A program made the translations under genes and the position numbers. From a virus, in the IMG/VR virus record IMGVR_UViG_3300004461_001290, positions 1-27,351 of that record: a stretch of DNA of 27,351 nt; one strand, written 5' to 3'. Below the pieces are notes generated by a model that saw only the letters and a program-made list of their open reading frames with translations, made no database searches and was not told where the DNA came from. Shown piece after piece: positions 17,777 through 25,889 of the stretch. Numbering within the stretch: position 1 is the first letter of the stretch; each line of letters opens with the position of its first letter.

Positions 17777-20228
17777 ATTTAATTTTTTTTGCCATTGCGC
17801 CCCAACTAAGACCTTCATCGAAACTAGGTAGTGTAATACTGTCAGGTGTTTGAAACAACTCACCATACATTTGGCCTCTTTCAATATAATCACGTCTAGT
17901 AACAGGACGCCTACTATATCCTACAGTTCCTTTATTAAAGTCTAACATACTATTTGGGACTTTTGAATATTCAGCCGCCTTAACAAGTTGCAATGCTCTG
18001 CTGTTTTTAAAGTTGTCGACACCTACATGATCTGCAAGTAATGTTAAAGATGCCAATTGATTATCTGACAGTTGGCTCTTACCAACATATTCACTTACAA
18101 TGTTACCTGTTTTTCTTAGATCTGATGCAGTCATAAGATTGTTTGCTACGGCGCCTACTCCACCTCTAGTGTCTATAACGAAACTTCCATCCTTAGCAGT
18201 ATAAATTTTACTTAATCCATCTCTCGAAACATCAATCCCTAATTTACTTAATAAAGGACCTGTGTCAGAGCCTGACTTTTCTGCGGCTTGCAATAATGCT
18301 ATACCTTTAGATAAGTCTGCCATTGATGTATCGTTTGTACCAACTCTTTCTCCTGAGGCGTTTACTGCCACAGTTTTAGTTATTGCTTCTATATCGCTAA
18401 TCTTTCTACCTGAAGCAATAATTTTATAGTTGCCCGGAGTCTTAGTAGGAGCCTGTAAAGGCTTAACACCTGCTGTTATAGCCGATACTGCTGTTGCCAT
18501 AGCACCTGTTTCTTCTAATTTTTTATTAAATGCAGGAGTAAAGTTTGAAGTTACATTTTTTGATGGTTCGTTGTATAACGGATTGTTATTGTCATCGTAC
18601 CCTGTGGATGGTTGGTATCCTGCAGGTGAATTACTATCTGCTGGAGTTTCTCCTTTTGGTCCCAATACACCATTTGAATTAGGTGCCATTGCATCTGCTA
18701 TGCTTTCGTCAGGAACAATACTTGCTTGATTTTCGTTTTCTGGGTCTGCAGGAGTATGCCCTGCAAATGGTTCTGCTGTTATTAAATTAGTAACAATAGA
18801 TTTCATGTTGTATTTTATTCTTTTGCCATCGCCTGGTAATAATGTATCACCTTCACTATCATACTCAGGTTGCTTGTTCATGTAGTCTTCATATTCGGTT
18901 GGCAAAATGTTTTCTAGTAATGAAGCATCATTTACACCTGGCTCTGCTGGACTTGAACCTCCGCTGTTCATAAGCACTTGCTCACCTTTCTCAACAATTT
19001 GGGCACCTTCCATTGTTACATCACCGCCGGCTTTAATACTGTATTTGCCAACGGACTTACTTTTAAATTCGTTTCCTGATAATAATTCTATATCGCCATT
19101 GGCCGCTTCTTGTTTAATACTACCTGATGCATGTGTGGAAACGTCTCCTGCAATAGATCTGTTTATAATACTTGCACCTGCAATATTTTTAATTTCACCT
19201 TCTGCATCTAAATGTATGCTTCCGCCTGATCCGTTGCCTGCCCCTTTATACTCGCTACCTAATGTATCCATGGCCGCTTTAAGATTAATATCTTTGCCTG
19301 CTTCCAAGTTAATATTATAGTCTGCTCTTATATTAAAATTTTGTTTTGCTCTCATATTAATAGAGCCTTCGCCAAATACATGGATGTCCCCTAAGGAGTT
19401 CATCTCAATCCATGCTCTACCACTTTTGTTTATTAAATAAATTACGCCTTCATTATCATCTAATAATACCTGGTTGCCTTCTGCACTTCTGATCCTAATT
19501 TGCCTTGAGTCTAAATTATCATCCATTACAAATTGATGACCGCCAAGTCTAATATCAAAGTCTTTCTCTGAACCTGTTATTGCACTCTTACGAGGACCGG
19601 GTGTCAGTATACCAAATACCTCACTTGGAGATTCTCTTCTTGAGCCACTGCTACCAGCACCTCTAGTTGCATCATTAATTAAACCTTGTTTTACTATTGC
19701 TTCAGAAAGTGTATGCTGTACAGGTCTAAATGTATCATTATGTCTTACGTCTTGAGTTCTTTTATTCTTTTCTACTGTGGGTAACAGTTTTGTAGGATCT
19801 TGATAATTTTTTCCTGCAGGTAATCCTGGTACCATGTTTGCAAACATGTCTGGGTATAAACAACTTATAACAAATGGAAACTTTGTGTTGCCGTCACCAA
19901 ATGCAACTAAAACCATATTACCGATGTCCGGTACTTGTCCCCACCAACCATATGATGTCATAGACTGGTCTGGATTTTCAATTTCTTTTCCTACTGATCT
20001 AGGATTGGTGCTACCTGCAAAAGGACTAGTCCATACAGCATCAAAGTATCCGGACTTGCCGGAATCATCAATAGTAAGTGCCGCGATAAAAACTTGCACT
20101 CTGCCTGTTCTACTAACATCAATATTGTTAATAATTTCTGCAACATAGATTCCGTTAAGGTACGCCTTTTGATTCCTTTCCTTCATGTTAGGATTCTTGT
20201 TGCTAGATTTATGTATATTATATGCCAT
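17760..20228 (-). CDS. gp5: Baseplate central spike/hub protein gp5-like, with lysozyme-like C-terminal half domain
   Basis: Encodes 822 residues. gp5 forms the trimeric spike under the tail tube that punctures the host envelope. Residues about 23-127 are an OB-fold domain of the gp5/VgrG type (YLNGIYVAEI, GRVQVFIA, WWGQVPDIGNMVLVAFGDG). Residues about 228-420 carry repeating short strands (GGHQFVMDD, GNQVLLDD, NINLEAGKDINLKA, GDIELLSG) typical of the gp5/VgrG beta-helix. About 430-600 is Pro/Asn/Ser-rich, low-complexity linker. Residues 720-791 resemble the second half of a GH24 phage lysozyme (LSDNQLASLTLLADHVG, FKNSRAL, then RRDYIERGQMYGELF), but the catalytic Glu region and TIGxGH motif typical of GH24 are not visible. 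T4 gp5 is 575 residues with an active lysozyme between OB and helix; here the lysozyme-like part is at the C-terminus. Start is 2 bases after the hub gene's stop. Confidence 0.88.
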   Translation of the reverse strand: MAYNIHKSSNKNPNMKERNQKAYLNGIYVAEIINNIDVSRTGRVQVFIAALTIDDSGKSGYFDAVWTSPFAGSTNPRSVGKEIENPDQSMTSYGWWGQVPDIGNMVLVAFGDGNTKFPFVISCLYPDMFANMVPGLPAGKNYQDPTKLLPTVEKNKRTQDVRHNDTFRPVQHTLSEAIVKQGLINDATRGAGSSGSRRESPSEVFGILTPGPRKSAITGSEKDFDIRLGGHQFVMDDNLDSRQIRIRSAEGNQVLLDDNEGVIYLINKSGRAWIEMNSLGDIHVFGEGSINMRAKQNFNIRADYNINLEAGKDINLKAAMDTLGSEYKGAGNGSGGSIHLDAEGEIKNIAGASIINRSIAGDVSTHASGSIKQEAANGDIELLSGNEFKSKSVGKYSIKAGGDVTMEGAQIVEKGEQVLMNSGGSSPAEPGVNDASLLENILPTEYEDYMNKQPEYDSEGDTLLPGDGKRIKYNMKSIVTNLITAEPFAGHTPADPENENQASIVPDESIADAMAPNSNGVLGPKGETPADSNSPAGYQPSTGYDDNNNPLYNEPSKNVTSNFTPAFNKKLEETGAMATAVSAITAGVKPLQAPTKTPGNYKIIASGRKISDIEAITKTVAVNASGERVGTNDTSMADLSKGIALLQAAEKSGSDTGPLLSKLGIDVSRDGLSKIYTAKDGSFVIDTRGGVGAVANNLMTASDLRKTGNIVSEYVGKSQLSDNQLASLTLLADHVGVDNFKNSRALQLVKAAEYSKVPNSMLDFNKGTVGYSRRPVTRRDYIERGQMYGELFQTPDSITLPSFDEGLSWGAMAKKIKFNRVG
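17761..17790 (+). terminator. Weak candidate terminator after the plus-strand cassette
   Basis: A short inverted repeat TAACC/GGTTA (17761-17765 and 17771-17775, 5-base loop) is followed 7 bases later by eight T residues (17783-17790). The stem is short and separated from the T run, and all of it lies within the convergent overlap with gp5, so this is tentative. Confidence 0.25.
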
Positions 20229-20230
20229 TA

Positions 20231-22747
20231 TTAATTAGACCCGTAATTTTTTTTGTGCTGATCAACTGCATCAGATTTTTTATCTAGTTTACTTGTTTGG
20301 TATGATGTAAGTTTTACCATATTTAAATCTTGTTTAAACTCTCCATTTTCAAACTTACTTATTGCTTTAATTAACATATATACACCAGATATGAAATATG
20401 CTGTTCCGTCTGCTGACCAGTATCCTTCGTTCATATCTTCGTCATCTACATTAAAGTCAAACAGTCTAGGTGACTGCATATCAAATAATATTACGTTATC
20501 TTGTTTTTGGAATACTACATACTCTTCATTTGATTCGTCTTTTTGACTGCCCATATCTTCTACTACAAGATTTGGTGTCTGCATAGGAGGACCTAAATAC
20601 CATGGGTCTCCTTTTACAAGCATGTCTAAATTTACTAAGAACGCTGGTTCCAATTTTTGTTGCATATAGTAACCCATTAAGTTCTGTCTTGTAGTTCCGT
20701 CAAAAGTTGCTTCACCTAATTCGTTTACAATATGCACTTGTTGGTAGGGTGGCTGAACAGAGTCTGTTGGGTCTTTTCCTTCTTTTAATTTTGCTGTTTT
20801 AGTTGTTCCGGGAACAAGCAAACTATAATTACGTTCTTTATTTTCGTAACTATCTCCTATACCTCTTGCTTTGGCTTTTGCTTTGCCCCAAAGTGTTTCT
20901 GAGTTTATTGCTCCTGCAATATCTCCTACTAAGTCTGCTGAGTAAACATACCCACTTGCTCTAGGATTATACTGAGAACCATCTGATAACTTTTGATTAT
21001 CACTAAATGTTTTGTTTTTTGAGGCCGCTTCTGCTTGGACAATTTGGTTAAGTAGGTTTCTATCTTCTAACACACTTTTAATCTTTAGTGCAGAAACACT
21101 AGATTTATTTTCTATAGCATCTTTAATTTCTTGATTGTTTAAGCCTAATGCTTGGCCTAGGCCTCGTATATCGTCATCCGATGCTTTCCTAAATAATTTA
21201 TCTACTTTAGCCTTATCTCCTGCTTTTAAAACTTTTTCCGTTAAAGCACCGCCTGAAATGTTTTCGTTAAGTGGTGTCTTATCGGTCATTAATGGTGCCG
21301 CTGTAACACTTACATCACCTACTGTTCCCCCGGCGGGAGGCAATAAGAATGCTAAACCATTATCATATTGTATGTTACATTCGTATATTTGATCATTCCT
21401 GCCGCTAAACAAGTAATGATATGACTTGAATACAGATGATTGCAATTCATTTATTCTTGATTGTGTTTCTTCTGCTGTTAATTCGTTCTCTTCCGGGGAT
21501 GCTTGAACTCTCTCATCTACACTCTTAAATAAGAATGGCTTGTATGTAATCTTTTTTGCATGAACATTTCTAAAAGTATCAAAGTCTAAGTATTCTGTGT
21601 CAGCATTTACTTTAATCCATTTTGTATAAGCATCTTTCTTTTTTGTTGCATCTGCTTTTTCTGGATCTTCTGCTTGTATTGTTCTTGTGCATGATTCAAA
21701 AAATTCTACATTCATACTTAATAGTACACACATGTAGTCATATAATGTAATTCCTTTCTTTACATTAATAGTATCTTTATATACAGCAATCTCTATTGAA
21801 CTGTCTTCATCCTTTTGAAAGTTTCGTATTTCTTTTCTCATTTGTCTAGGAGTCATGTCTTCCATATTAGGATTAAACTGCCTATTAATAATTTGAGAAC
21901 TTTCAGAATTTGCGTTTGTTACAAGTTTTTCGTCTTTGAGTCCAGAGTCGCCGCCAACTAATCCAGTTAAGTCTATTTCAAACTCATCTACAATTTGATA
22001 TTTGTCGTTATTATTTTTATGGTAATCGTTTATGCCTTCAAACAGATTCTCTAAATGTTCAGTAATTGTTTTTCCGGAAGTAGTTAAGTTCTTTGGCATC
22101 CTATAAAAATTATCTTGGAATGGCACTATTGATGTTGGAACACATGATACATCATATGTTGATCCGGAACCATCGATGCTTAAACCAATTTGTGCTAAAT
22201 GCATTCTATATCTAAATGGTCCATGCGAGAAAGGCATGCCGCCATCATCAGCATCGTCTAATCCTTCATCGTATCCCTGAAACACTATTTCTAAAAATAA
22301 TGGTGTATCAGTTGCATACGTTGGAATGCCTAATTGCTTTCTTGCTAATAAAATTTGATCTATAAAATTTGCCGCACCTGGTTGAGTAATATTAAAATTA
22401 ATATTCCTTGTGATTAACCCTGAATCAAACTTGGCAATGTTTTCTATAGTTATGTTGTCTATATTATTTCCTGCTGTGACACCTGTCTGTGCAAGAACTA
22501 CAGTATCCGAAGGATCTGCAATATAGTAGTTATTTAAAAAGCCACCTGCTTGTTGGCCCTTCTTTGCCCCACGGGTACGACCTTGGCCTTTATTCTTTTG
22601 TGCCGCTCCGGGAATTGAACCAGTCTTTGGAGGTATCATGTATAACTTAGCACTATATGAATATGATGCGTACTCGTCTAAGACATTACCAGCAACTTCT
22701 CCAACAATAGGATCTAGTATTACTGGTGCTTTTTTCTTCTTTGCCAT
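20231..22747 (-). CDS. Large baseplate hub protein, gp27-like by position
   Basis: Encodes 838 residues. It sits between gp53 and gp5, and is probably the hub protein that joins tail tube to spike (role of T4 gp27, 391 residues), though I cannot show homology to gp27 directly. The N-terminus is strongly basic (MAKKKKAP, then GQGRTRGAKKGQQAGG at about 53-68). Residues about 95-220 contain a probable beta domain (INFNITQPGAANFIDQILLA, LFLEIVFQGYDEG, YRMHLAQIGLSIDGSG). The C-terminus has KGDPWYLG at 712-719 and ISGVYMLIKAISKFENGEFK at about 775-794, the pattern of an OB-like hub domain ending. A long hydrophilic helical region near 500-600 contains GQALGLNNQEIKDAI. It starts 2 bases after gp53 stops. 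The structural role is likely; the specific gp27 equivalence is an inference. Confidence 0.75.
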   Translation of the reverse strand: MAKKKKAPVILDPIVGEVAGNVLDEYASYSYSAKLYMIPPKTGSIPGAAQKNKGQGRTRGAKKGQQAGGFLNNYYIADPSDTVVLAQTGVTAGNNIDNITIENIAKFDSGLITRNINFNITQPGAANFIDQILLARKQLGIPTYATDTPLFLEIVFQGYDEGLDDADDGGMPFSHGPFRYRMHLAQIGLSIDGSGSTYDVSCVPTSIVPFQDNFYRMPKNLTTSGKTITEHLENLFEGINDYHKNNNDKYQIVDEFEIDLTGLVGGDSGLKDEKLVTNANSESSQIINRQFNPNMEDMTPRQMRKEIRNFQKDEDSSIEIAVYKDTINVKKGITLYDYMCVLLSMNVEFFESCTRTIQAEDPEKADATKKKDAYTKWIKVNADTEYLDFDTFRNVHAKKITYKPFLFKSVDERVQASPEENELTAEETQSRINELQSSVFKSYHYLFSGRNDQIYECNIQYDNGLAFLLPPAGGTVGDVSVTAAPLMTDKTPLNENISGGALTEKVLKAGDKAKVDKLFRKASDDDIRGLGQALGLNNQEIKDAIENKSSVSALKIKSVLEDRNLLNQIVQAEAASKNKTFSDNQKLSDGSQYNPRASGYVYSADLVGDIAGAINSETLWGKAKAKARGIGDSYENKERNYSLLVPGTTKTAKLKEGKDPTDSVQPPYQQVHIVNELGEATFDGTTRQNLMGYYMQQKLEPAFLVNLDMLVKGDPWYLGPPMQTPNLVVEDMGSQKDESNEEYVVFQKQDNVILFDMQSPRLFDFNVDDEDMNEGYWSADGTAYFISGVYMLIKAISKFENGEFKQDLNMVKLTSYQTSKLDKKSDAVDQHKKNYGSN

Positions 22748-22749
22748 TT

Positions 22750-23049
22750 TTAACCTATTATAGTTTCTAGTACACCCTTGTGAGGTAATCTGATTTGCAT
22801 TCCGCTTTTAAAATCTCTAATTGGATCTTCAATTGAATCCGGATTTCTTAAAGCAAATACCCACCACAATCTACTAGAACCATAACGGTCATGAGCCAAT
22901 AAGTCCGGTCGTTCATTATATCTTGCTTCTACAACATATATTTCATCATCTGCAGACTTTGGTATTTTAGGTAAAGTGTTTACGTCAAGGAAGCCGTCAA
23001 ACGTATCTGTATCTCGTAAAAAACTATCTCTTCTGTGAAAGTCAGCCAT
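22750..23049 (-). CDS. gp53: Baseplate wedge protein gp53
   Basis: Encodes 99 residues, against 196 in T4; short versions are usual in marine T4-like phages as I recall. gp53 clamps adjacent wedges around the hub and its core is LysM-like. The diagnostic stretch is ARYNERPDLLAHDRYGSSRL followed by WWVFALRNPD (residues 42-71), then a DPIRDFKSGMQIRLP ending (75-89). The ATG overlaps the stop of the upstream gp48/54-like gene by one base (TAATG), so translation is likely coupled. Confidence 0.9.
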   Translation of the reverse strand: MADFHRRDSFLRDTDTFDGFLDVNTLPKIPKSADDEIYVVEARYNERPDLLAHDRYGSSRLWWVFALRNPDSIEDPIRDFKSGMQIRLPHKGVLETIIG

Positions 23050-23879
23050 TATACAAATCCTTTATTATAGGCTTTACCAGTAGTAAACTCTCGTAAATCG
23101 AATCTCTTTCTGAGTTTGTGTGGTGCGTATTGAGGTTTAAGTGTTAATGATATCTCTGATTTTGTTGGAACATAAGTAACTTCTTCTTTGCCACCGCCAC
23201 CTACTGATGTAACTACAGGAATGTAATCTACATCTTGTTGTAAGTTAATAGAATATTGAGTTACAATAACTGGAACTTTATTAAATCCATGTTCTCCCAA
23301 ATATTCAAATAGCAATACGGGAGGGGGTGTTCCATACAATCCGTCTTTAACTGAGGCATCACCAAAGAAACTTTTTGTTGCTACTTTAACAAAATGCATA
23401 ACACCTAGTAGATATCTTGCTTCATCAATAGTATTTGCTGTAAATTGACTGATGATTGGATACTCTGGTGGTTGAGAATTAACATAGACATTCAATGGAT
23501 AGTTACTGCCTTGGAATTCTTGTGTTGAATAATTTACTGATGCACCATAAAATATGTTTGGAGTATATTGCCATACTAGGCCACCTGTTTGGTATAACGG
23601 TCTAAGCAAGTAATCAATATTTGCCATGTCACCTCTACGGTTCTCATTGGTACTTTCCATCTCTAAAGCACCCTGCCAAAACAAATCTCTACCACCAAAC
23701 TTAGGTCTTAGTCTTGCTCTCCAGTCAACTGACTTGGCTGTGCCACGTTGGCTACCCACTCTATCAAACATATCTTGCGAGTTAAGGCTTTTAGTTTGTT
23801 GCTGTCGCAAATCTTTAGATTGCAAACTGCTTGGTGCACTTGCTCTGCTGGCTAATGGTCCGTTTGTCTTGCCTATCAT
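23049..23879 (-). CDS. gp48: Baseplate tail-tube junction protein, gp48/gp54 family
   Basis: Encodes 276 residues. gp48 and gp54 sit on top of the hub and prime tail-tube and sheath assembly. The N-terminal 60 residues are Ser/Gln/Arg-rich and probably extended. The core includes WRARLRPKFGGRDLF (52-66), YLLRPLYQTGGLVWQYTP (90-107), FTANTIDEARYLL, and a C-terminal part with VLLFEYLGEHGFNKVPVIVT (about 188-207) and SEISLTLKPQYAPHKLRKRF (about 243-262), typical of tube-like proteins. Only one such gene is seen here while T4 has two, so the choice of gp48 over gp54 is tentative; the paralogue may lie outside the window. A strong AGGAG site and a late-promoter motif precede it, making it the first gene of the leftward gp48/54-gp53-hub-gp5 operon. 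Confidence 0.8.
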   Translation of the reverse strand: MIGKTNGPLASRASAPSSLQSKDLRQQQTKSLNSQDMFDRVGSQRGTAKSVDWRARLRPKFGGRDLFWQGALEMESTNENRRGDMANIDYLLRPLYQTGGLVWQYTPNIFYGASVNYSTQEFQGSNYPLNVYVNSQPPEYPIISQFTANTIDEARYLLGVMHFVKVATKSFFGDASVKDGLYGTPPPVLLFEYLGEHGFNKVPVIVTQYSINLQQDVDYIPVVTSVGGGGKEEVTYVPTKSEISLTLKPQYAPHKLRKRFDLREFTTGKAYNKGFV

Positions 23880-23885
23880 AAATAT

Positions 23886-23890
23886 CTCCT
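23886..23890 (-). promoter_or_regulatory. Shine-Dalgarno site of gp48/54-like gene
   Basis: AGGAG followed by ATATTT and the ATG at 23879. It is one of the clearest ribosome binding sites in the window and fixes this start. Confidence 0.75.
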
Positions 23891-23897
23891 ATAATAC

Positions 23898-23905
23898 TAT
23901 TTATC
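23898..23905 (-). promoter_or_regulatory. T4-type late promoter motif for the gp48/54-gp53-hub-gp5 operon
   Basis: The minus strand reads GATAAATAGT, 18 bases before the start codon, with the Shine-Dalgarno site between. It is the same octamer as before gp25 and one mismatch from the T4 late consensus. The spacing allows a normal short leader. Confidence 0.65.
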
Positions 23906-23940
23906 GTATTCATTAAAACATACTATAATTAAAGATTCTG

Positions 23941-23948
23941 GATAAATA
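23941..23948 (+). promoter_or_regulatory. Late-type motif upstream of gp55
   Basis: GATAAATAC on the plus strand, identical over nine bases to the motif before gp25, lies just upstream of the sigma70-type promoter and 57 bases before the gp55 ATG. It may be a second, late promoter for gp55-gp47-gp46; chance occurrence in AT-rich DNA is possible. Confidence 0.4.
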
Positions 23949-23952
23949 CTAC

Positions 23953-23980
23953 TTGACATATATATAATTCTGTGTATAAT
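23953..23980 (+). promoter_or_regulatory. Sigma70-type promoter for gp55-gp47-gp46
   Basis: TTGACA (23953-23958), a 16-base spacer and TATAAT (23975-23980) are both perfect consensus hexamers. Transcription would start near 23987, giving a leader of about 18 bases that includes GGAG (23996-23999) before the gp55 ATG. Perfect hexamers suggest direct recognition by host RNA polymerase. Confidence 0.8.
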
Positions 23981-24004
23981 GTTGTTAATATCATTGGAGA
24001 TCAA

Positions 24005-24868
24005 ATGGCTAAGAAAGTAAATTATTTAAACAACAAAGACATCTTAAAGCAGATACATAAAAGCAAACTAACATATTGTTACGTCAAAGACGAAAAATAC
24101 GAATGGCATGACATTATTTTAGAAGATGTTAAAAAAATTAATCGCAATAGTTTAAAACTTGCAAGAGAAAATCGTGCATCTATTATGCAGTCTCAGGCTT
24201 ACCAAGCCGCAATGCTATTGCATGATACAAAAGACTATAAGAATAAGCCTAAACAAAAAGAGTTTGCAGTAGATCCTAAAAGTATTGCTAAAGAAGATAT
24301 TGTGTTCAGAGTAATGACTATGGAGCATATTCCAGACGAGCCAGGTAGAAAAAGAAATCCTAAGAATGAGGCTGAGACAAAAGCAAAGGTAAACTTTCCT
24401 TCTTTCAAACATTATGCTTATGTAAATGACGAAGTAGTAGAAGTCGGAAGAAGTCATTGGCAAGGCAGTATGAGTAATGGTAACTTTTGTGTCGACCATG
24501 GACAGATTTCTAATGAACTTGGAACTATGTATTTAAAACTAGTTGAAAGGTATTCGCACAGAGCAAACTGGAGAGGTTATACTTATGTAGACGAAATGCG
24601 TGGACAAGCATTAGTGCAACTATCTCAAATTGGATTGCAGTTTAACGAAGCAAAATCGGATAACCCATTTGCATACTATACTGCCGCAGTGAATAACAGT
24701 TTTACAAGAGTATTAAACTTAGAGAAAAGAAACCAAACTATCAGAGATGATATATTAATTGAACAAGGACATTTACCTAGTTACGGCAGACAAATTAAAC
24801 ATGAAGAACAAATTCGTTTAATGCGAGAAGCGGCCGAAGAACAGGCAAATAACCCAATAGCAGAATAA
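24005..24868 (+). CDS. gp55: RNA polymerase sigma factor for late transcription, gp55-like
   Basis: Encodes 287 residues from ATG 24005, preceded by GGAG at a 5-base gap. The upstream in-frame ATG at 23972 lies within the promoter's -10 area and has no ribosome site, so it is rejected. gp55 binds host core polymerase in place of sigma70 and recognises the late-promoter -10-like element. The N-terminus (KVNYLNNKDILKQI) resembles the T4 start, and residues about 170-253 match sigma region 2 as in T4 gp55 (LVERYSHRANWRGYTYVDEM, NEAKSDNPFAYYTAAVNNSF, TRVLNLEKRNQTIRDDIL). Between these lie about 140 residues absent from T4 gp55 (185 residues total), including YCYVKDEKYEWHDI and VGRSHWQGS. The C-terminal tail is acidic and could serve clamp interaction, but that is a guess. 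First gene of the rightward operon. Confidence 0.87.
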   Translation: MAKKVNYLNNKDILKQIHKSKLTYCYVKDEKYEWHDIILEDVKKINRNSLKLARENRASIMQSQAYQAAMLLHDTKDYKNKPKQKEFAVDPKSIAKEDIVFRVMTMEHIPDEPGRKRNPKNEAETKAKVNFPSFKHYAYVNDEVVEVGRSHWQGSMSNGNFCVDHGQISNELGTMYLKLVERYSHRANWRGYTYVDEMRGQALVQLSQIGLQFNEAKSDNPFAYYTAAVNNSFTRVLNLEKRNQTIRDDILIEQGHLPSYGRQIKHEEQIRLMREAAEEQANNPIAE

Positions 24869-24872
24869 ATTT

Positions 24873-25889
24873 ATGGCCCAACTGTTTAAGACAGCGGCTT
24901 GCTTTACGGATATACATTACGGATTAAAGCAAAACAGCCGCTTACATTTAGATGACTGTCGAAGGTATATAGAATGGTTTATTGCAGAAGCAAAAGCCAG
25001 AGACGCAGAAACCTGTATATTTTTAGGCGACTGGATGCATCATAGATCAAGTGTTAATGTTGCAACAATGAATGCAACTATTAAAGACTTAAAATTACTC
25101 AACGATGCATTTGAAACTGTTTACTTTATAACTGGTAATCATGATCTCTATTACAGAGATAAACGTGATATGAACAGTATTGAGTATGCTCGTGACTTAT
25201 CTAACTTTGTTATGGTAGACGACATGTATGAAAAAGATAATGTCGCTATTGTGCCGTGGTTAGTAGGAGACGATTACAAAACTGTTTCTAAAATGAAGTG
25301 CAAGTATATGTTTGGTCACTTCGAATTACCTTACTTTAAAATGAATGCAATGGTAGAGATGCCAGACCATGGAGGCATAAATGATAAAATGCTCAGTGGT
25401 CCAGAATATGTATTCAGTGGGCACTTTCATAAAAGACAATACAAAAACAACATACATTATCTAGGTAATGCATTTCCCCATAACTATGCAGACGTTGGCG
25501 ATGACGAACGTGGTGCAATGTTTTTAGAATGGGGAGGCGAGCCACAATATGTAAACTGGACTAAAGGTCCTAAGTATAGAAAGTTTACATTAAAACAATT
25601 ACTAGATGATCATCAAAATTTATTAGACGAATACACCTATGCAAGAGTAATACTTGATGTAAGTATTAGTTACGAAGAAGCAAACTTTGTCAGAGAAAAA
25701 TTTGCAGAACAATATGGAGTAAGAGAATTACAACTTATTCCTGTAAAAGAAGAAGAAGAGTTTGAAGGCGGAGATATAACATTTGAAAGTGTTGATCAAA
25801 TTGTTGTTACACAATTAGACACTATCGAGAGTAATCTCGTTGACAAACAAACACTTATAGACATTTACCATAGCATAGAAATAGATTAA
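24873..25889 (+). CDS. gp47: Recombination endonuclease subunit gp47 (Mre11/SbcD-like)
   Basis: Encodes 338 residues, the same size class as T4 gp47 (339). It is the metallophosphoesterase subunit that, with gp46, resects DNA ends for recombination-dependent replication. All phosphoesterase motifs are visible: FTDIHYG (Asp13, His15), LGDWMHHR (Asp53), TGNHDLYY (Asn89-His90-Asp91), FGHFEL (His149) and SGHFHKRQ (His184, His186). The C-terminal quarter is acidic (KEEEEFEGGD), probably for contact with gp46. It starts 4 bases after the gp55 stop and its TAA overlaps the gp46 ATG by one base, so the three genes form an operon. Confidence 0.96.
   Translation: MAQLFKTAACFTDIHYGLKQNSRLHLDDCRRYIEWFIAEAKARDAETCIFLGDWMHHRSSVNVATMNATIKDLKLLNDAFETVYFITGNHDLYYRDKRDMNSIEYARDLSNFVMVDDMYEKDNVAIVPWLVGDDYKTVSKMKCKYMFGHFELPYFKMNAMVEMPDHGGINDKMLSGPEYVFSGHFHKRQYKNNIHYLGNAFPHNYADVGDDERGAMFLEWGGEPQYVNWTKGPKYRKFTLKQLLDDHQNLLDEYTYARVILDVSISYEEANFVREKFAEQYGVRELQLIPVKEEEEFEGGDITFESVDQIVVTQLDTIESNLVDKQTLIDIYHSIEID

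Noticed and set aside
18430-18900. Active T4-type lysozyme in gp5
   Set aside because: No catalytic Glu with a TIGxGH-type element could be found in the linker or C-terminal region; only the second half of the fold is recognisable.
18907-19320. 137-codon plus-strand frame antisense to gp5
   Set aside because: It is the complement of the beta-helix and linker of gp5, biased to Leu, Ser and Pro, and matches no family I know.
23972-24004. Upstream ATG for gp55
   Set aside because: It lies within the promoter and would precede the predicted transcription start; the ATG at 24005 has GGAG at proper spacing.
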